Part shown: positions 1 to 9,545 of the stretch, piece by piece
Position numbering within the stretch: the stretch's first letter is position 1
Layout: each line of letters starts with the position of its first letter
Source of the DNA: Procambarus clarkii
Lineage: Eukaryota > Arthropoda > Malacostraca > Decapoda > Cambaridae
Assembly (NCBI RefSeq): GCF_040958095.1
Contig: NC_091152.1
Location: 14,338,060 to 14,402,059 of the forward strand
Length of the DNA stretch: 64,000 nucleotides
Direction: 5' to 3'
Translations under genes and position numbers: made by a program
The notes under the pieces: model-generated
The model's input: only the letters and a program-made list of their open reading frames with translations
Told to the model about the DNA's origin: nothing
The model's database searches: none

Positions 1-61
1 GGGATAAACTTGCGTCATTACAGACGTAAATCACAACGGTAGTGGATATAATGTGGATACA

Positions 62-560
62 AAAAAAAGTTCAGTTGGAATAAGATGGGAACAAAAGGGA
101 GAGAGGGTCTGAAGGAAGGGGATGTGATGGTTTGGCGGGAGAGAAAGAGGAAGGTTGGAGAAGGAAAAGGAGGAGGGACGAAAATAAAGGAAAGTGAGGG
201 GAAGAGGACAGGAATGGAGATAATAGTAGGAACAAAAAAAAAAGATGCAGAACATAGGGGGGGGGGGAATTGAGAGAAGGGCATGGAAGAGAGGAGGAGA
301 GAAGGGCATAGAAGAGGGAGAGAAGGGCATGGAACAGAACGACACGGGAAGATAAGCAAGAACGAGCATGGGGGAGAAAGAGGCACACCTAATCGAACAC
401 ATTAAATACGAACCATAATTCTGTAGAAGGCAACCAAAGCCATAGCCACCGGGTGAACAGGGAGAGGGGGGGGCGGGTGGAGGATTGGTAGGTAGAAGTG
501 AAAGGAAGAAAGGAAAGAGAAGGAGGAGACGGGGAAGGAAGGCAGGAAGAGAGGGAGGAG
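62..560. repeat. Purine-rich low-complexity tract
   Basis: The plus strand is almost entirely A and G (GGAGAGAAGGG-type words), with a G-run near 257 and a second block at 480-560. The open frames on the other strand are Pro/Ser/Leu/Phe-rich products of this composition, not genes. Confidence 0.85.
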
Positions 561-1080
561 GGGAGATAGAGAGAAGCTTTAAGACCTACAGAACCAACTC
601 CTTCATCTTTCGCCATTCCCAAGATTGTGCTCATACATCGCGTCTTGGGCCCTTGGGAAGACGGGAGATTTGCGGAGGTATTCAGGCCGTCAGATGCGGC
701 TAAATGTGGGTTTTGTTTATGGCGTGGGTGCAGGCCCCGGGGCCCGCCTTACTGGGCGCGGGCACGCCACGCTCCAAATGTGTATTTAGCTGATAGTTCC
801 TGCACACGCTAAATATCTCATGTTAGTTTCCTTTATCATGCGTGTGCACGCCAAGTGGGGAAATATGTGTAATTCAGCATATATTATATGTGGATATAAA
901 CGTCCAATATACAGTGTATAATGAAATTAATTAAAATGTATAATATTAAAGGTAAAATAGTTGTAAAATTTGAAAGGCATCTAACTATGGTTTTTATAGA
1001 AGGCCATCAATATAATTATGTCAGTACAGTACAAAATATGTCTATATCTATACATTAGAATATCCGTCTGTCTATGGAGC
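561..1080. other. Unassigned, no recognised gene
   Basis: This stretch is GC-rich at 700-780 and AT-rich at 860-1020. I see no protein similarity, repeat family or RNA gene in it. Confidence 0.5.
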
Positions 1081-1274
1081 CCCGTCCTCCTAATGGTTTC
1101 CAACTTAAAGAAAACGATCAGATTAAAGTGCCCTTTCCTAACCTACCAGAGGGCCCAAAACAGAAAACGGGACAGTACGACACTTTCGCGAGTGGCTTCC
1201 ATTTTCTAGTACGACAATTATCGGCCTTAGGTACCGCATACGGGCGAAATACGACGTTCTTTATAGGAGGACAG
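1081..1274. mobile_element. MITE, same family as the copy at 54592-54952
   Basis: The left end reads CCCGTCCTCCTA and the right end TAGGAGGACAGGTTG, giving inverted termini of about 11-12 bp. The right part (CATACGGGCGAAATACGACG, then TTCTTTATAGGAGGACAGG) aligns with the right end of the MITE at 54592-54952. An internal CCTAACCTACCAGAGG block also has a counterpart there. This copy is shorter and diverged, and the family is not named. Confidence 0.6.
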
Positions 1275-1285
1275 GTTGTGGTGTG

Positions 1286-1352
1286 TAAACAAATCCACAA
1301 GGGCCGTGACGAAGATTCGAACCTGCGTCCGGGTGCATCCCAGACACTGCCT
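1286..1352 (-). mobile_element. tRNA-like SINE fragment (B-box bearing)
   Basis: On the minus strand it carries GCAGGTTCGAATCTTCGTC, matching the pol III B-box consensus GGTTCGANNCC, followed by CACGGCCCTTGTGGATTTG. The same module occurs at 41180-41310, as an inverted pair, and at 63225-63320. No complete cloverleaf is present, so it is not called a tRNA gene. Confidence 0.6.
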
Positions 1353-1398
1353 TTTTTTCAGAACTTTGTGGTGGGTGTCTACCCGAGGTTGGAGGCCA

Positions 1399-1617
1399 GG
1401 GGCCAGATTCTCGAAAGCACTTACGCAAGCACTTACGAACCTGTACATCTTTTCTCAATCTTTGTTTATTGTTATCGTTTATAACAATAACAACAGTTCA
1501 ATGGGAAGTTTTCATGCTTTTAAACTGTTTAATAAATGTAACCAAAGCCGTCAAAGATTGAGGAAAGATGTACACGTTCGTAAGTGTTTGCGTAAGTGCT
1601 TTCGTGAATCTGGCCCC
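1399..1617. mobile_element. Foldback MITE, GGGGCCAGATTC family, copy 1
   Basis: Long terminal inverted repeats begin GGGGCCAGATTC and end GAATCTGGCCCC. The inner arms (CAAGCACTTACGAAC / GTTCGTAAGTGTTTG and the TACATCTTT.CTCAATCTTTG block) extend the pairing over most of the length. The element lacks an ORF, so it is non-autonomous. Further copies lie at 2739-2998 and, degraded, at 16110, 23480, 24255 and 49740. Confidence 0.8.
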
Positions 1618-2004
1618 AGATAGTTGGGGCCAGCCAACCATCTGGCCAATCCGTCCATGTTGGGTACATACCCAACATGGGTGGATCGCAGTGGACGATG
1701 GAAAGAGAAAAGCAAAGTAAACACCTGTTTTAATATGCAGAGAGGCAACCAAAAACACGTGGAAAAAGTAGAGATGAAAGTCATATCTCAAAAACTTAAT
1801 CGAATTCTATGACAACGTTAATAAAATACGACAGGGAAGAAGAAAGTTGGGTAGATTGCATTTTCCAAGACTCAAAGAGCACTTGATAAAGTTTCTCACT
1901 AAAGACTATTGTACAAGATGGCGAAACAAGATAATTAGGGATAATTAGGGATAATTAGGAAGACACTAAACTGAACAAAGGAGCACATGCAGGTGAGAAG
2001 ACAG

Positions 2005-2103
2005 TCACGGTCAGAGGCAAGTTCTTCAGCTGGTGGACTGTGCCAAATAGGATTCGCCAAGGCCAGGTCCTGGGACCCCTACTGTCCCTAATTTATCTTA
2101 ATT
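2005..2103 (+). pseudogene. LINE reverse transcriptase fragment (motif 4 region)
   Basis: Translation at 2048-2103 gives RIRQGQVLGPLLSLIYLN, the block found in non-LTR retrotransposon RTs just upstream of the catalytic YADD motif (family form: RQGSVLGPLLFLIYIND). It is cut off at 2105 by the T-run that ends a reverse-oriented SINE, so the SINE appears to have inserted into this LINE remnant. Nothing upstream of about 1985 is recognisable. Confidence 0.7.
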
Positions 2104-2104
2104 A

Positions 2105-2361
2105 TTTTTTTTGAGATATATACAAGAGTTGTTACATTCTTGTAGAGCCACTAGTACGTGTAGCGTTTCGGGCAGGTCCCTGGAATACGATCCCCGCCGC
2201 GAAGAATCGTTGTTACAACCAAGTACACATTTTACTGTTGAGTTAAACACAGGCTACAGTTAAGGATTTGTGCCCAGTAAATCCTCCCCGGCCAGGATAC
2301 GAACCCATGACAGTGCTCGCGGAACGCCAGGCGAGTGTCTTACCACTACACCACGGAGACT
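2105..2361 (-). mobile_element. tRNA-derived SINE A, full length, reverse
   Basis: Read on the minus strand, it starts with AGTCTCCGTGGTGTAGTGGT (A-box-like), has the B-box GGGTTCGTATCC, continues through a body with CCCGAAACGCTACACG, and ends CTTGTATATATCTC plus a short A-tail (T-run 2105-2112). It is the same family as the plus-strand copy at 49146-49436. Confidence 0.85.
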
Positions 2362-2471
2362 GGTATAATAATATCATATACTGATGTAGCGAAGCAGGTA
2401 CAACAAGGCCATTGGCCGGGTCATAAAGACCTCTCTTACCCCCGTAGACACAGACAGGCAAGCACCAAAGA

Positions 2472-2514
2472 GCCAGAGCTCAACCCCCGCAAACACAACT
2501 AGGTGAGCACCACT
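2472..2514 (+). mobile_element. LINE 3'-UTR terminus fragment
   Basis: The motif AAGAGCCAGAGCTCAACCCC, then CGCAAACACAACTAGGTGAG, is the end of the LINE whose RT C-terminus (FFSVRVV.WNALGSD) is kept at 13895-14215. Only the 3' terminus is present here. Confidence 0.6.
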
Positions 2515-2738
2515 ACCACCAAGAAGAGTTCAACAAACACGTCTGAAAAAGAAGCTAAACTCCAGCTTAAGAAAGAAAAAACCCTGACAACATTTCTTTA
2601 CCTTTGAGCCTAAAAAGTGAGAACAAATATAACTTGAGAATAGTACAAATTTAACAAAATTTGGCCGTTTGCTCTGTGGCTGATCCCCAGAGTTGCCACA
2701 GAGGAACCACCGCCATCACGCTGCCGTCAGTATTACCA

Positions 2739-2998
2739 GGGGCCAGATTCACGAAGCAGTTACGCAAGCACTTACGAACGTGTACATCTTTCCTCAATCT
2801 TTGACGGCTTTGGTTATATTTATTAAACAGTTTACAAGCATGAAAACTTCCCATTCAACTGTTGTTATTGTTATAAACAGTCTCCTGGTGCTTCGGAGCT
2901 CATTAACTGTTTAATAATTGTAAACAAAGCCGTCAAACATTGAGAAAAGATGAACAGGTTCATAAGTGCTTGCGTAACTGCTTCATGAATCTGGCCCC
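2739..2998. mobile_element. Foldback MITE, GGGGCCAGATTC family, copy 2
   Basis: Termini are GGGGCCAGATTCACGAAGCA and its complement ending GAATCTGGCCCC. The best-preserved inner arm reads CTTTGACGGCTTTGGTTATA on the left and GTAAACAAAGCCGTCAAACA on the right. At about 260 bp it is longer than copy 1, with an unpaired centre near 2855-2910. It is non-coding. Confidence 0.85.
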
Positions 2999-2999
2999 A

Positions 3000-3588
3000 G
3001 AACTATAACATGTTACACCTCTTCACCTTTAACATATACGATCTGACTACATATAAGTAATACCATATCAATGACAAACTTCTACATGACGAACCACCCA
3101 AAATCCGCAGTAGAAACGGTGATAAACGCCACCTGTCGTAAGTTCCATCCAGCGCTTGCCTTAAGGTGGTGCTATAGGTCTTAATGGCACATCTCTACAG
3201 ACTTGTTTGTCTCCCCGAGACACTCAGAGAGCTAGATAGATGGCGAAGGGCGGAGGACCATGTCTTGCTTACGTTGCCCCCTCACCTAGCCTCTTCCTTC
3301 CTTTCCTTCCTTTCCCTCCCTTCTTTCTCTTCCACACACTCCTCCCCCTTCAAAGCGACTAACCTATGCCCACTGTCATCCACCTCCATCCCTTGCCCCC
3401 ATATCTTGCACCCATTCCCGGACCATCACCCGCCTTCCCCTCACCCCCTATCAAACCCCAAACACACTCATATCTCCCCTTTCCACTTCTTCCCCTCCCT
3501 CTCCTTCGAGTCTCCTTAACTTCCATCCCATTCCCACGTCTCCCAATTCAATATTTCCCCTACACCAATTCCCTGCCCATTGGAAAAT
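3000..3588. other. Unassigned; C/T-rich in second half
   Basis: 3000-3280 shows no recognised feature. 3281-3580 is a pyrimidine-rich low-complexity tract whose Pro/Ser/Leu-rich frames are compositional. Confidence 0.5.
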
Positions 3589-3589
3589 A

Positions 3590-3790
3590 GAAGGGCAATA
3601 ATTGCCCAGAAAATTCTATAAACATGAAAGGTATCAAAATTTTCAGTTCTCTTCCTTTAAATATTGCGGGAATTGGTATCAAACTTCTAACTGGTTTCGA
3701 GAGAGAACTTAAAAACACTTCCGAAGGGTACCTAATCATCCAGGTTTTGGTGGCTACGCTGAAGTGCAAGCTGCGGGCATTAACAGTCTG
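3590..3790 (+). pseudogene. LINE RT C-terminal fragment
   Basis: One plus frame reads KGIKIFSSLPLNIAGI, then IKLLTGFERELKNTSEG. This resembles the segment after the RT domain in CR1/Jockey-like LINEs (FFNSLP..VR....FK..L). There is no start codon context and the flanks do not continue the protein. The family assignment is tentative. Confidence 0.45.
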
Positions 3791-3983
3791 ATTGATCTCC
3801 CTACCCCTCCTGGAATTACCACCAGGTAGCCACAGAAGTTCTACCAGCAGAGTTGATTACTGGAATCCAGTGGCTTGCGAAGCTCCCGTCACCTTTTGCC
3901 TGAGAATTCTGAACACCAACAACAGTGTCGTATTTAAGTTGGATTCGGTGAGTAACTGCTACACAAGCTTATTACATCTTGCA

Positions 3984-4378
3984 GGTCGATGTTCGATCCC
4001 CGATGGTCTAGGTGGTTTGGCACCTGTCAATTCCTCCGTCAGATCCCAGCTCCTTGTCCTTATATCCCAGTTCCTTGTCTTCATATCCCAGCTCCTTGTC
4101 CTCATATCCAAGTTCCTTATCCTCATATCCCAGCTCCATGTCCTCATATCCCAGCTCCATGTCCTCATATCCCAGCTCCATGTCCTCATATCCCAGCTCC
4201 ATGTCCTCATATCCCAGCTCCATGTCCTCATATCCCAGCTCCATGTCCTCATATCACAGCTCCATGTCCTCATATCCCTTCCAAGTACACTTGTAAGAGA
4301 TAAAGCAAAGGGTATGAATGTGGCCAGCTGCATATAGTTGTACTGGCTTAGCGCTTTCTCCTCACAATTATCTAACCT
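3984..4378 (+). mobile_element. SINE C with internal minisatellite expansion
   Basis: The head carries a degenerate B-box (TGTTCGATCCCCGAT) followed by GGTTTGGCACCTGTC. The tail (ACTGGCTTAGCGCTTTCTCC, then TCACAATTATC) matches the tail of the SINE at 9359-9545. Between them the normal single CTCCTTATCCTCATATCC segment has expanded into the tandem array listed separately. Confidence 0.7.
4043..4278 (+). repeat. 21-bp minisatellite, about 11 copies
   Basis: The unit is CAGCTCCATGTCCTCATATC plus C. The first copies are diverged (CTTGTCC, TTATCC variants) and the later ones near identical, as expected of directional expansion. Because 21 is a multiple of 3, all frames stay open; the apparent proteins are artefacts. 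Confidence 0.95.
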
Positions 4379-4395
4379 TATCTTTTGTTCCAAAC

Positions 4396-4500
4396 AGTTG
4401 ACTACTGGAACAGATCTGCTGGTAACTTTGCTGAGGTGGGGATGCTGGAGGGATTCAAGCAAAGGTTAGACACATATACAAATGAGTTTGATTTAGAGAG
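4396..4500 (+). pseudogene. LINE RT C-terminal fragment
   Basis: The plus frame reads VDYWNRSAGNFAEVGMLEGF, then KQRLDTYTNEFD. This corresponds to the family form TWNSLP..VAE..SL.TFKQRLD at the C-terminus of many non-LTR RT proteins. Only about 35 residues survive. Confidence 0.55.
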
Positions 4501-4611
4501 ACGCTATCTCGTATAGTCCAATAAATCTTCGATAACGTGTACTCTTATGTTCTAGACAAGTTTGAAAGTAGTTATCGTGTGATGGTAGATTTGTTGAAGA
4601 TGTCGTACTGG

Positions 4612-4900
4612 GTGAAGAGCAGAGGCGCCATAGGTACAAGCAGAGGACACAGAGAACGTCAGAGCTCTCTTCAATATCTCTCTCTTCATCTCTCTTCTCT
4701 CCCACTACTCTTCAATATCCTCCCAGCAAATTTAAGAAATATTTCCGGCACAGAGGTGAACGTGTTCAAGAGAAAATTTGACACGTTCCTCAAGAAGTGC
4801 CGGACTTACCAGGTTGTAGTGGTCACGCAGGCTCTTGCTCTCTCCAAACAAAAACAGCTTCTTGGACCAAGTTATCACCAGTGGGATTTTACGTTTTGAA
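4612..4900 (+). pseudogene. LINE RT C-terminal fragment (LFNILPA family)
   Basis: The frame contains KSRGAIGTSRGHRER, then LFNILPANLRNISGTEVNVF and KRKFDTFLKK. The same protein is encoded on the minus strand at 44570-44936 (LFNILPASIRNIAGTTVDIF, KRKLDLFLRG). It is a 5'-truncated copy of a CR1-like LINE, and the upstream RT domain is absent. Confidence 0.65.
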
Positions 4901-5017
4901 ATTTCTATAGCATCTTGAATGTCTGTGAAGTCAGCCTCGTCCTATCTTGTTTATCGAGTATTCAGTCTTATGTCAGTAGACGTTTCAAGGTATTCGAGCT
5001 GGCTTAAGTCCGGCAAC

Positions 5018-5373
5018 CCGTTCTCGCACTTTCATATAGTCAATATTGACTTATTAAATACGTGCATATGTGACATACTAAACATACTACTTTACCTTGA
5101 AAAGCTTCATAGAAAACACCGACCTTACCTAACCTTCTTAGTATGTTAGGATAAGCATCTTATTGCTTCGTAATTACAATTATTACTAAACCTAATATAG
5201 GTATAGGTTAAGTAATAATTGTAATTAAGTGGCAATAAGATTCTTAACACACTAAGAAGGTTAGGTAAGGTCGGTGTTTTCTATGAAGCTTTTCAAGGTA
5301 AACTAGTATGTTTAGTATGTCACATATGCACGTATTTAATAAGTCAATATTGACTAAGAAAGTGCGAGAACGG
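5018..5373. mobile_element. 356-bp near-perfect foldback element
   Basis: The left arm, from CCGTTCTCGCACTTTC through CAATATTGACTTATTAAATA, CGTGCATATGTGACATAC and CACCGACCTTACCTAACC, is mirrored on the right and ends GAAAGTGCGAGAACGG. The arms are about 150 bp, with an AT-rich centre near 5170-5230. The 11-bp word CTTAAGTCCGG occurs on both sides (5003-5013 and 5374-5384) and is a probable target-site duplication. No ORF is present. Confidence 0.85.
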
Positions 5374-5385
5374 CTTAAGTCCGGA

Positions 5386-5651
5386 TGACTGCCCTGGCTG
5401 TGTGTTGCACTGTAGAGTTAGTGCATTGACTGCAAGGTGATCAACTACATGCTCACTGTTCTGACACATCAGGAGTTTCTGCCGTACAGCCAGCAAAACA
5501 AGGCTCTTCAGCCTTGGCATAAACTTCAGCTTTAGAACTCCCATGACAGATCTATTATTTATCATTCCCAAAAATTCAAAAACCATTTGATGTACTTTTG
5601 ATGCAAAGTTTCTTTTATAGCAGTAAAATAGGTAAATAAATAAAATAGCAG
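5386..5651. other. Unassigned single-copy-like sequence
   Basis: An 80-codon minus frame spans 5344-5586, but half of it lies in the foldback arm. I recognise no protein and do not call a gene. Confidence 0.4.
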
Positions 5652-5783
5652 TAGCAGTAAAATAGGTACCTGGGTGTTAGTCAGCTGTCACGGGCTGCCT
5701 CCTTGGGGGTGGAGGCCTGGTCGAGGACCGGGCCGCGGGACACTAAAAAGCCCCGAAATCATCTCAAGATAACCTCAAGATAT
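5652..5783 (+). mobile_element. SINE B, 5'-truncated
   Basis: The 3' body is present: AAAATAGGTACCTGGGTGTT, CAGCTGTCACGGGCTGC, GGTCGAGGACCGGGCCGCGG and the end GAAATCATCTCAAGATAACC. The tRNA-like head found at 30546-30784 is missing. Confidence 0.85.
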
Positions 5784-5938
5784 AACTATTAAACAGAACT
5801 ATCTATCTTGTAAATGTTAGATTTGTTTATCAAAGCAAGTTAGTACAGTAGATGTTAAACTGTGCACTTCCCCCAAGACCATAGCATTAGAAAACGCTGG
5901 ACTCTTGTTTTACTGTGTATATTAGTCAACAGGTCAAC

Positions 5939-6042
5939 ACTACGGGCTCACCATAGCCCGTGCTGCTTAGGACTTTTTGTTCCAGGAAGCGAATCTTTAA
6001 CAACATTTAACACCAAGGTGAATGAGTTTAAGAAAGAAAGAT
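5939..6042 (+). mobile_element. LINE 3' fragment with hairpin repeat
   Basis: 5942-5961 is the palindrome ACGGGCTCACCATAGCCCGT, also present at 41080, 59581 and 63798. Downstream, one frame reads LFVPGSESLTTFNTKVNEFK followed by a stop, resembling a LINE RT C-terminus. Whether the hairpin belongs to the LINE or is an insertion cannot be told here. Confidence 0.45.
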
Positions 6043-7031
6043 AAGCCTTACTAAGCCATGGTTTTCGTGTTATTCTTGTCATCAGTTCATCTGAACTCAA
6101 CAAAAGACCATTCTAAGAAGTTTTAGAAATATGCATTACAGATAACATCTCGTTCAACCTAACTCTTAATCCTAACAAATGGACTCTGCTAACCTCCAAG
6201 AGTTGCATACTGGTTATGAACTTATTCCTTTCCAGTACCATGACAGTTAATTGAATCATGTGACATCAATGAAGAATTTTCGAAATGATGACCAGTGCTA
6301 TTGATCCCATCAGGGATGTGTACCCCCCCCCTGTCCCCAGAAAGGTCTATGGTGATTCCATCAGGGGGCCAATGCCCATCCGTCCCCCTATCCTCACCCC
6401 ACCCCCCCTCTCTCCTCCACAGAATACTCTGTGTACAACCCCTGGAGCAGGGAGGGGGTTAGGGGGTGGTGGTGGGGGTTGGGGGTCATCGCCACGCTGG
6501 CTACACTCATCTGTATTCATTACACCTCTCGCCCCAACCACCACCACACTCCAATCACCCCTCTCCCCACCACGCTCAATCATCCCTCCATTCACACCCT
6601 CCCCCACCCGCTTCAATTATTCCCCCCCACCCCACCCCACCCTAGCCATCGCCATGTTCCAATCATCTTTCACTCGATATACCCTAGCTCCAATCACCCT
6701 TCCCCCTCACCAAGCCCTAATTCCCCCCCCCCTTCCCCCTCCCCTGAACCACTTTCCAATCACCTCCCACAACCTATCTATCAACTATCAACCATAATCA
6801 CCTCCCCCTATCAACCCAATCTCACCTCTTCTAGGCTGTGAGAGGGGGTGGCGAGGGGGGGGGGTCAATGAGAGAGAGAGAGGGGGGGGGGAGTGAGGGA
6901 GAGGGTGAGAGAGTATAGAAGACAGCTAATGCTCCTGAACATACAGCCACTAAACATCAGACTACAGCACCAAGCCATCAGGGTGTGGAACACCATCGAA
7001 ATGTTAACAGGACTCAATGTTAGAAAGATTG
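6043..7031. other. Unassigned; C-rich tract then GA-rich tract
   Basis: 6043-6320 is unassigned. 6320-6835 is C-rich low-complexity sequence and 6836-6915 is a G/GA tract. 6916-7031 is the left flank of the next minisatellite. Pro-rich frames are compositional. Confidence 0.6.
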
Positions 7032-7983
7032 CTCCAAGATGAGACGCCCCACTCCCACAGCTGGTTGCCCAAGATGAGACGCCTCGCTCCCCAAGCTGGT
7101 GGCCCAAGATGAGACGCCCCACTCCCACAGCTGGTGGCCCAAGATGAGACGCCTCGCTCCCCAAGCTGGTGGCCCAAGATGAGACGCCCCGCTCCCACAG
7201 CTGGTGGCCCAAGATGAGACGCCCCGCTCCCACAGCTGGTGGCCCAAGATGAGACGCCCCGCTCCCACAGCTGGTGGCCCAAGATGAGACGCCCCGCTCC
7301 CACAGCTGGTGGCCCAAGATGAGACGCCCCGCTCCCACAGCTGGTGGCCCAAGATGAGACGCCCCGCTCCCACAGCTGGTGGCCCAAGATGAGACGCCCC
7401 GCTCCCACAGCTGGTGGCCCAAGATGAGACGCCCCGCTCCCACAGCTGGTGGCCCAAGATGAGACGCCCTGCTCCCACAGCTGGTGGCCCAAGATGAGAC
7501 GCCCTGCTCCCACAGCTGGTGGCCCAAGATGAGACGCCCCGCTCCCACAGCTGGTGGCCCAAGATGAGACGCCCCACTCCCACAGCTGGTGGCCCAAGAT
7601 GAGACGCCCCGCTCCCACAGCTGGTGGCCCAAGATGAGACGCCCCGCTCCCACAGCTGGTGGCCCAAGATGAGACGCCCCGCTCCCACAGCTGGTGGCCC
7701 AAGATGAGACGCCCCGCTCCCACAGCTGGTGGCCCAAGATGAGACGCCCCGCTCCCACAGCTGGTGGCCCAAGATGAGACGCCCCGCTCCCACAGCTGGT
7801 GGCCCAAGATGAGACGCCCCACTCCCACAGCTGGTGGCCCAAGATGAGACGCCCCGCTCCCACAGCTGGTGGCCCAAGATGAGACGCCCCACTCCCACAG
7901 CTGGTGGCCCAAGATGAGACGCCCCGCTCCCACAGCTGGTGGCCCAAGATGAGACGCCCCGCTCCCACAGCTGGTGGCCCAAG
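7032..7983. repeat. 35-bp minisatellite, about 27 copies
   Basis: The unit is GCTCCCACAGCTGGTGGCCC plus AAGATGAGACGCCCC. A variant with CCCCAAGCTGG is confined to the left edge, and point variants (actccc, ccctgc) are interspersed. 35 is not a multiple of 3 and the minus-strand unit has no stop in any frame. All three minus frames are therefore open for about 340 codons and encode the same rotating 35-residue peptide. This is not a gene. Confidence 0.97.
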
Positions 7984-8211
7984 AGCCTCGATTTACTAGA
8001 TGAAAACCCCGCCCCACAGTACATAATTCCTAGGTTAAACACTGACCAGAAATCCTTCCCCCAATAAATGGAAAAAATTGATTATGTATGTGTGTATATA
8101 AAATTATGTATATAAATATATATGTATATGTATGAATAAATCAATAAATAAATAATAAAATAGCCTTGAACAAACCAACATGTGTATTCACCTTGTTATA
8201 TTCATCAAGTT

Positions 8212-8272
8212 GTGCTTGCGGGGGTTGAGCTCTGCTCTTTCGGCCCGCCTCTCAACTGTCAATCAACTGTTA
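8212..8272 (-). mobile_element. LINE 3'-UTR fragment, reverse
   Basis: GCTTGCGGGGGTTGAGCTCT and CGCCTCTCAACTGTCAATCA are the reverse complement of the 3' UTR of the FFSVRVV LINE (compare 14130-14200). Confidence 0.6.
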
Positions 8273-8305
8273 CTACTATTTTTTTTCCACACCCCACACA
8301 CCCCA

Positions 8306-8592
8306 GGTAGCAGCCCGTGACAGCTGACTAGCTCCCAGGTACCTATTTACTGCTAGATAACAGGGACATTAGGGTGAAAGAAACTCTGCCCATTGTTTCT
8401 CGCCGGCGGCGGGAATCGAACCCGCGACCACAGGATCACGCGTCCAGTGTGCTGTCCTGTGGTCGCGGGTTCGATTCCCGCTGCCGGCGAGAAACAATGG
8501 GCAGAGTTTCTTTCACCCTAATGCACCTGTTACCTAGCAGTAAATAGGTACCTGGGAGTTAGTCAGCTGTCACAGGCTGCTTCCTGGTGGTG
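8306..8592. mobile_element. Head-to-head SINE B pair forming a long hairpin
   Basis: The left arm (8306-8435) is SINE B reading leftward and the right arm (8455-8592) is SINE B reading rightward. They are joined head-to-head by a 19-nt spacer (8436-8454). Both arms carry the B-box GGGTTCGATTCCCG and GCCGGCGAGAAACAATGGGC. Arms of about 130 nt pair almost completely. Confidence 0.9.
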
Positions 8593-8951
8593 TGTGGAAG
8601 CATCGGAGTGTGTATATATAAATGCTACACAGTATTCATCTATGGACATTCATATGTGGTGAAACACTGTTGAAGAACCTCTCACACACTCACAGCTCCC
8701 TGACAAGAGGGAGCCAGCTTAGCTTAGCTGCCAACACCTACACATCGTGTCAGCAAGGCGGACAGCCTGCCGGCTTTCATACTGTATTTCCCACTTCTAA
8801 ACTTCCCTTCACCTTTGCCTCTCCTTCCTCTTTACTCTTCAAAGAATTTAAAAAATAGTTATTGGCTGGGGTAGGATAGAGGATTATTATTAACATTTTC
8901 ATTGACAACATTAATTACAATTTTGCTTAATCTGAGTAATTTAATTAGGTA

Positions 8952-9030
8952 TACGAGGATAACGAGGGTACGAGGATAACGAGGGTACGAGGATAACGAG
9001 GGTACGAGGATAACGAGGGTACGAGGATAA
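8952..9030 (+). repeat. 17-bp tandem repeat, about 5 copies
   Basis: GTACGAGGATAACGAGG is repeated with no variation and ends at GTACGAGGATAAGGC. Confidence 0.95.
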
Positions 9031-9092
9031 GGCTCGTATTCACTGTCACGCTGGGCAGACGGTCACACGCAACACAATAGGTCTAAACTGTA

Positions 9093-9117
9093 GGCTGAAG
9101 CACATATATATGTGCTG

Positions 9118-9204
<87 letters not shown>

Positions 9205-9215
9205 GTGCTTCAGCC
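9093..9215. repeat. (TA)n microsatellite inside a 12-bp palindrome
   Basis: A TA run at about 9119-9200 is flanked by GGCTGAAGCACA (9093-9104) and TGTGCTTCAGCC (9204-9215), which are exact reverse complements. The Tyr/Ile frames through it are artefacts. Confidence 0.9.
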
Positions 9216-9358
9216 ATATACGGAAGAGAGGAGAAAATGCGTGTATAGTGTATGCAGAGGAATTAGCGATGCCTACACTGGGTGGGAGAGTGATTGTCTC
9301 AGGAAGTGGAATGATTGTAATGGAAAGTAAAGGATGACTGGAGCGAAGGTGTAAGGAA

Positions 9359-9545
9359 GGGATAACCTATCGTCTTGGACTGGTCGGTAGAACTGGGGGC
9401 CTCCATTTTTGCCAGGTTGGGGTTCGATTCCCGATACCACCAAGAGGTTAGGCACCGTCCGCGTATCTCGGCTCCTTATCCTCATATCCATTCCAGGTGG
9501 AAGTTTAACGTAGTGACTTAGCACTCTCTCCTCACAATTACCTTA
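9359..9545 (+). mobile_element. SINE C, unexpanded copy
   Basis: The head has CTGGTCGGTAGAACTGG and B-box GGGTTCGATTCCCGAT. The body is GTTAGGCACCGTCCGCG with a single CTCCTTATCCTCATATCC. The tail is GACTTAGCACTCTCTCCTCA. It is the reference for the expanded copy at 3984-4378. Confidence 0.75.

Larger units (their letters stand above)
8000..8880. other. Copy of a dispersed element shared with 62800-63400
   Basis: CCCCACAGTACATAATTCC at 8013 matches CCCCACAATACATAATTCC at 62799. Both loci continue to an upstream TATTCAT.TATGGACATTCA-like block and then to the 40-bp unit CGTGTCAGCAAGGCGGACAG. Here there is a single unit at about 8746; there are three at 63070. A SINE B pair (8306-8592) sits inside this copy. 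The element class is unknown. Confidence 0.5.

Noticed and set aside
1986-2103. Host gene exon ending in GPLLSLIYLN
   Set aside because: RIRQGQVLGPLLSLIYLN is a reverse transcriptase motif and the segment is cut by a SINE. It is a LINE relic.
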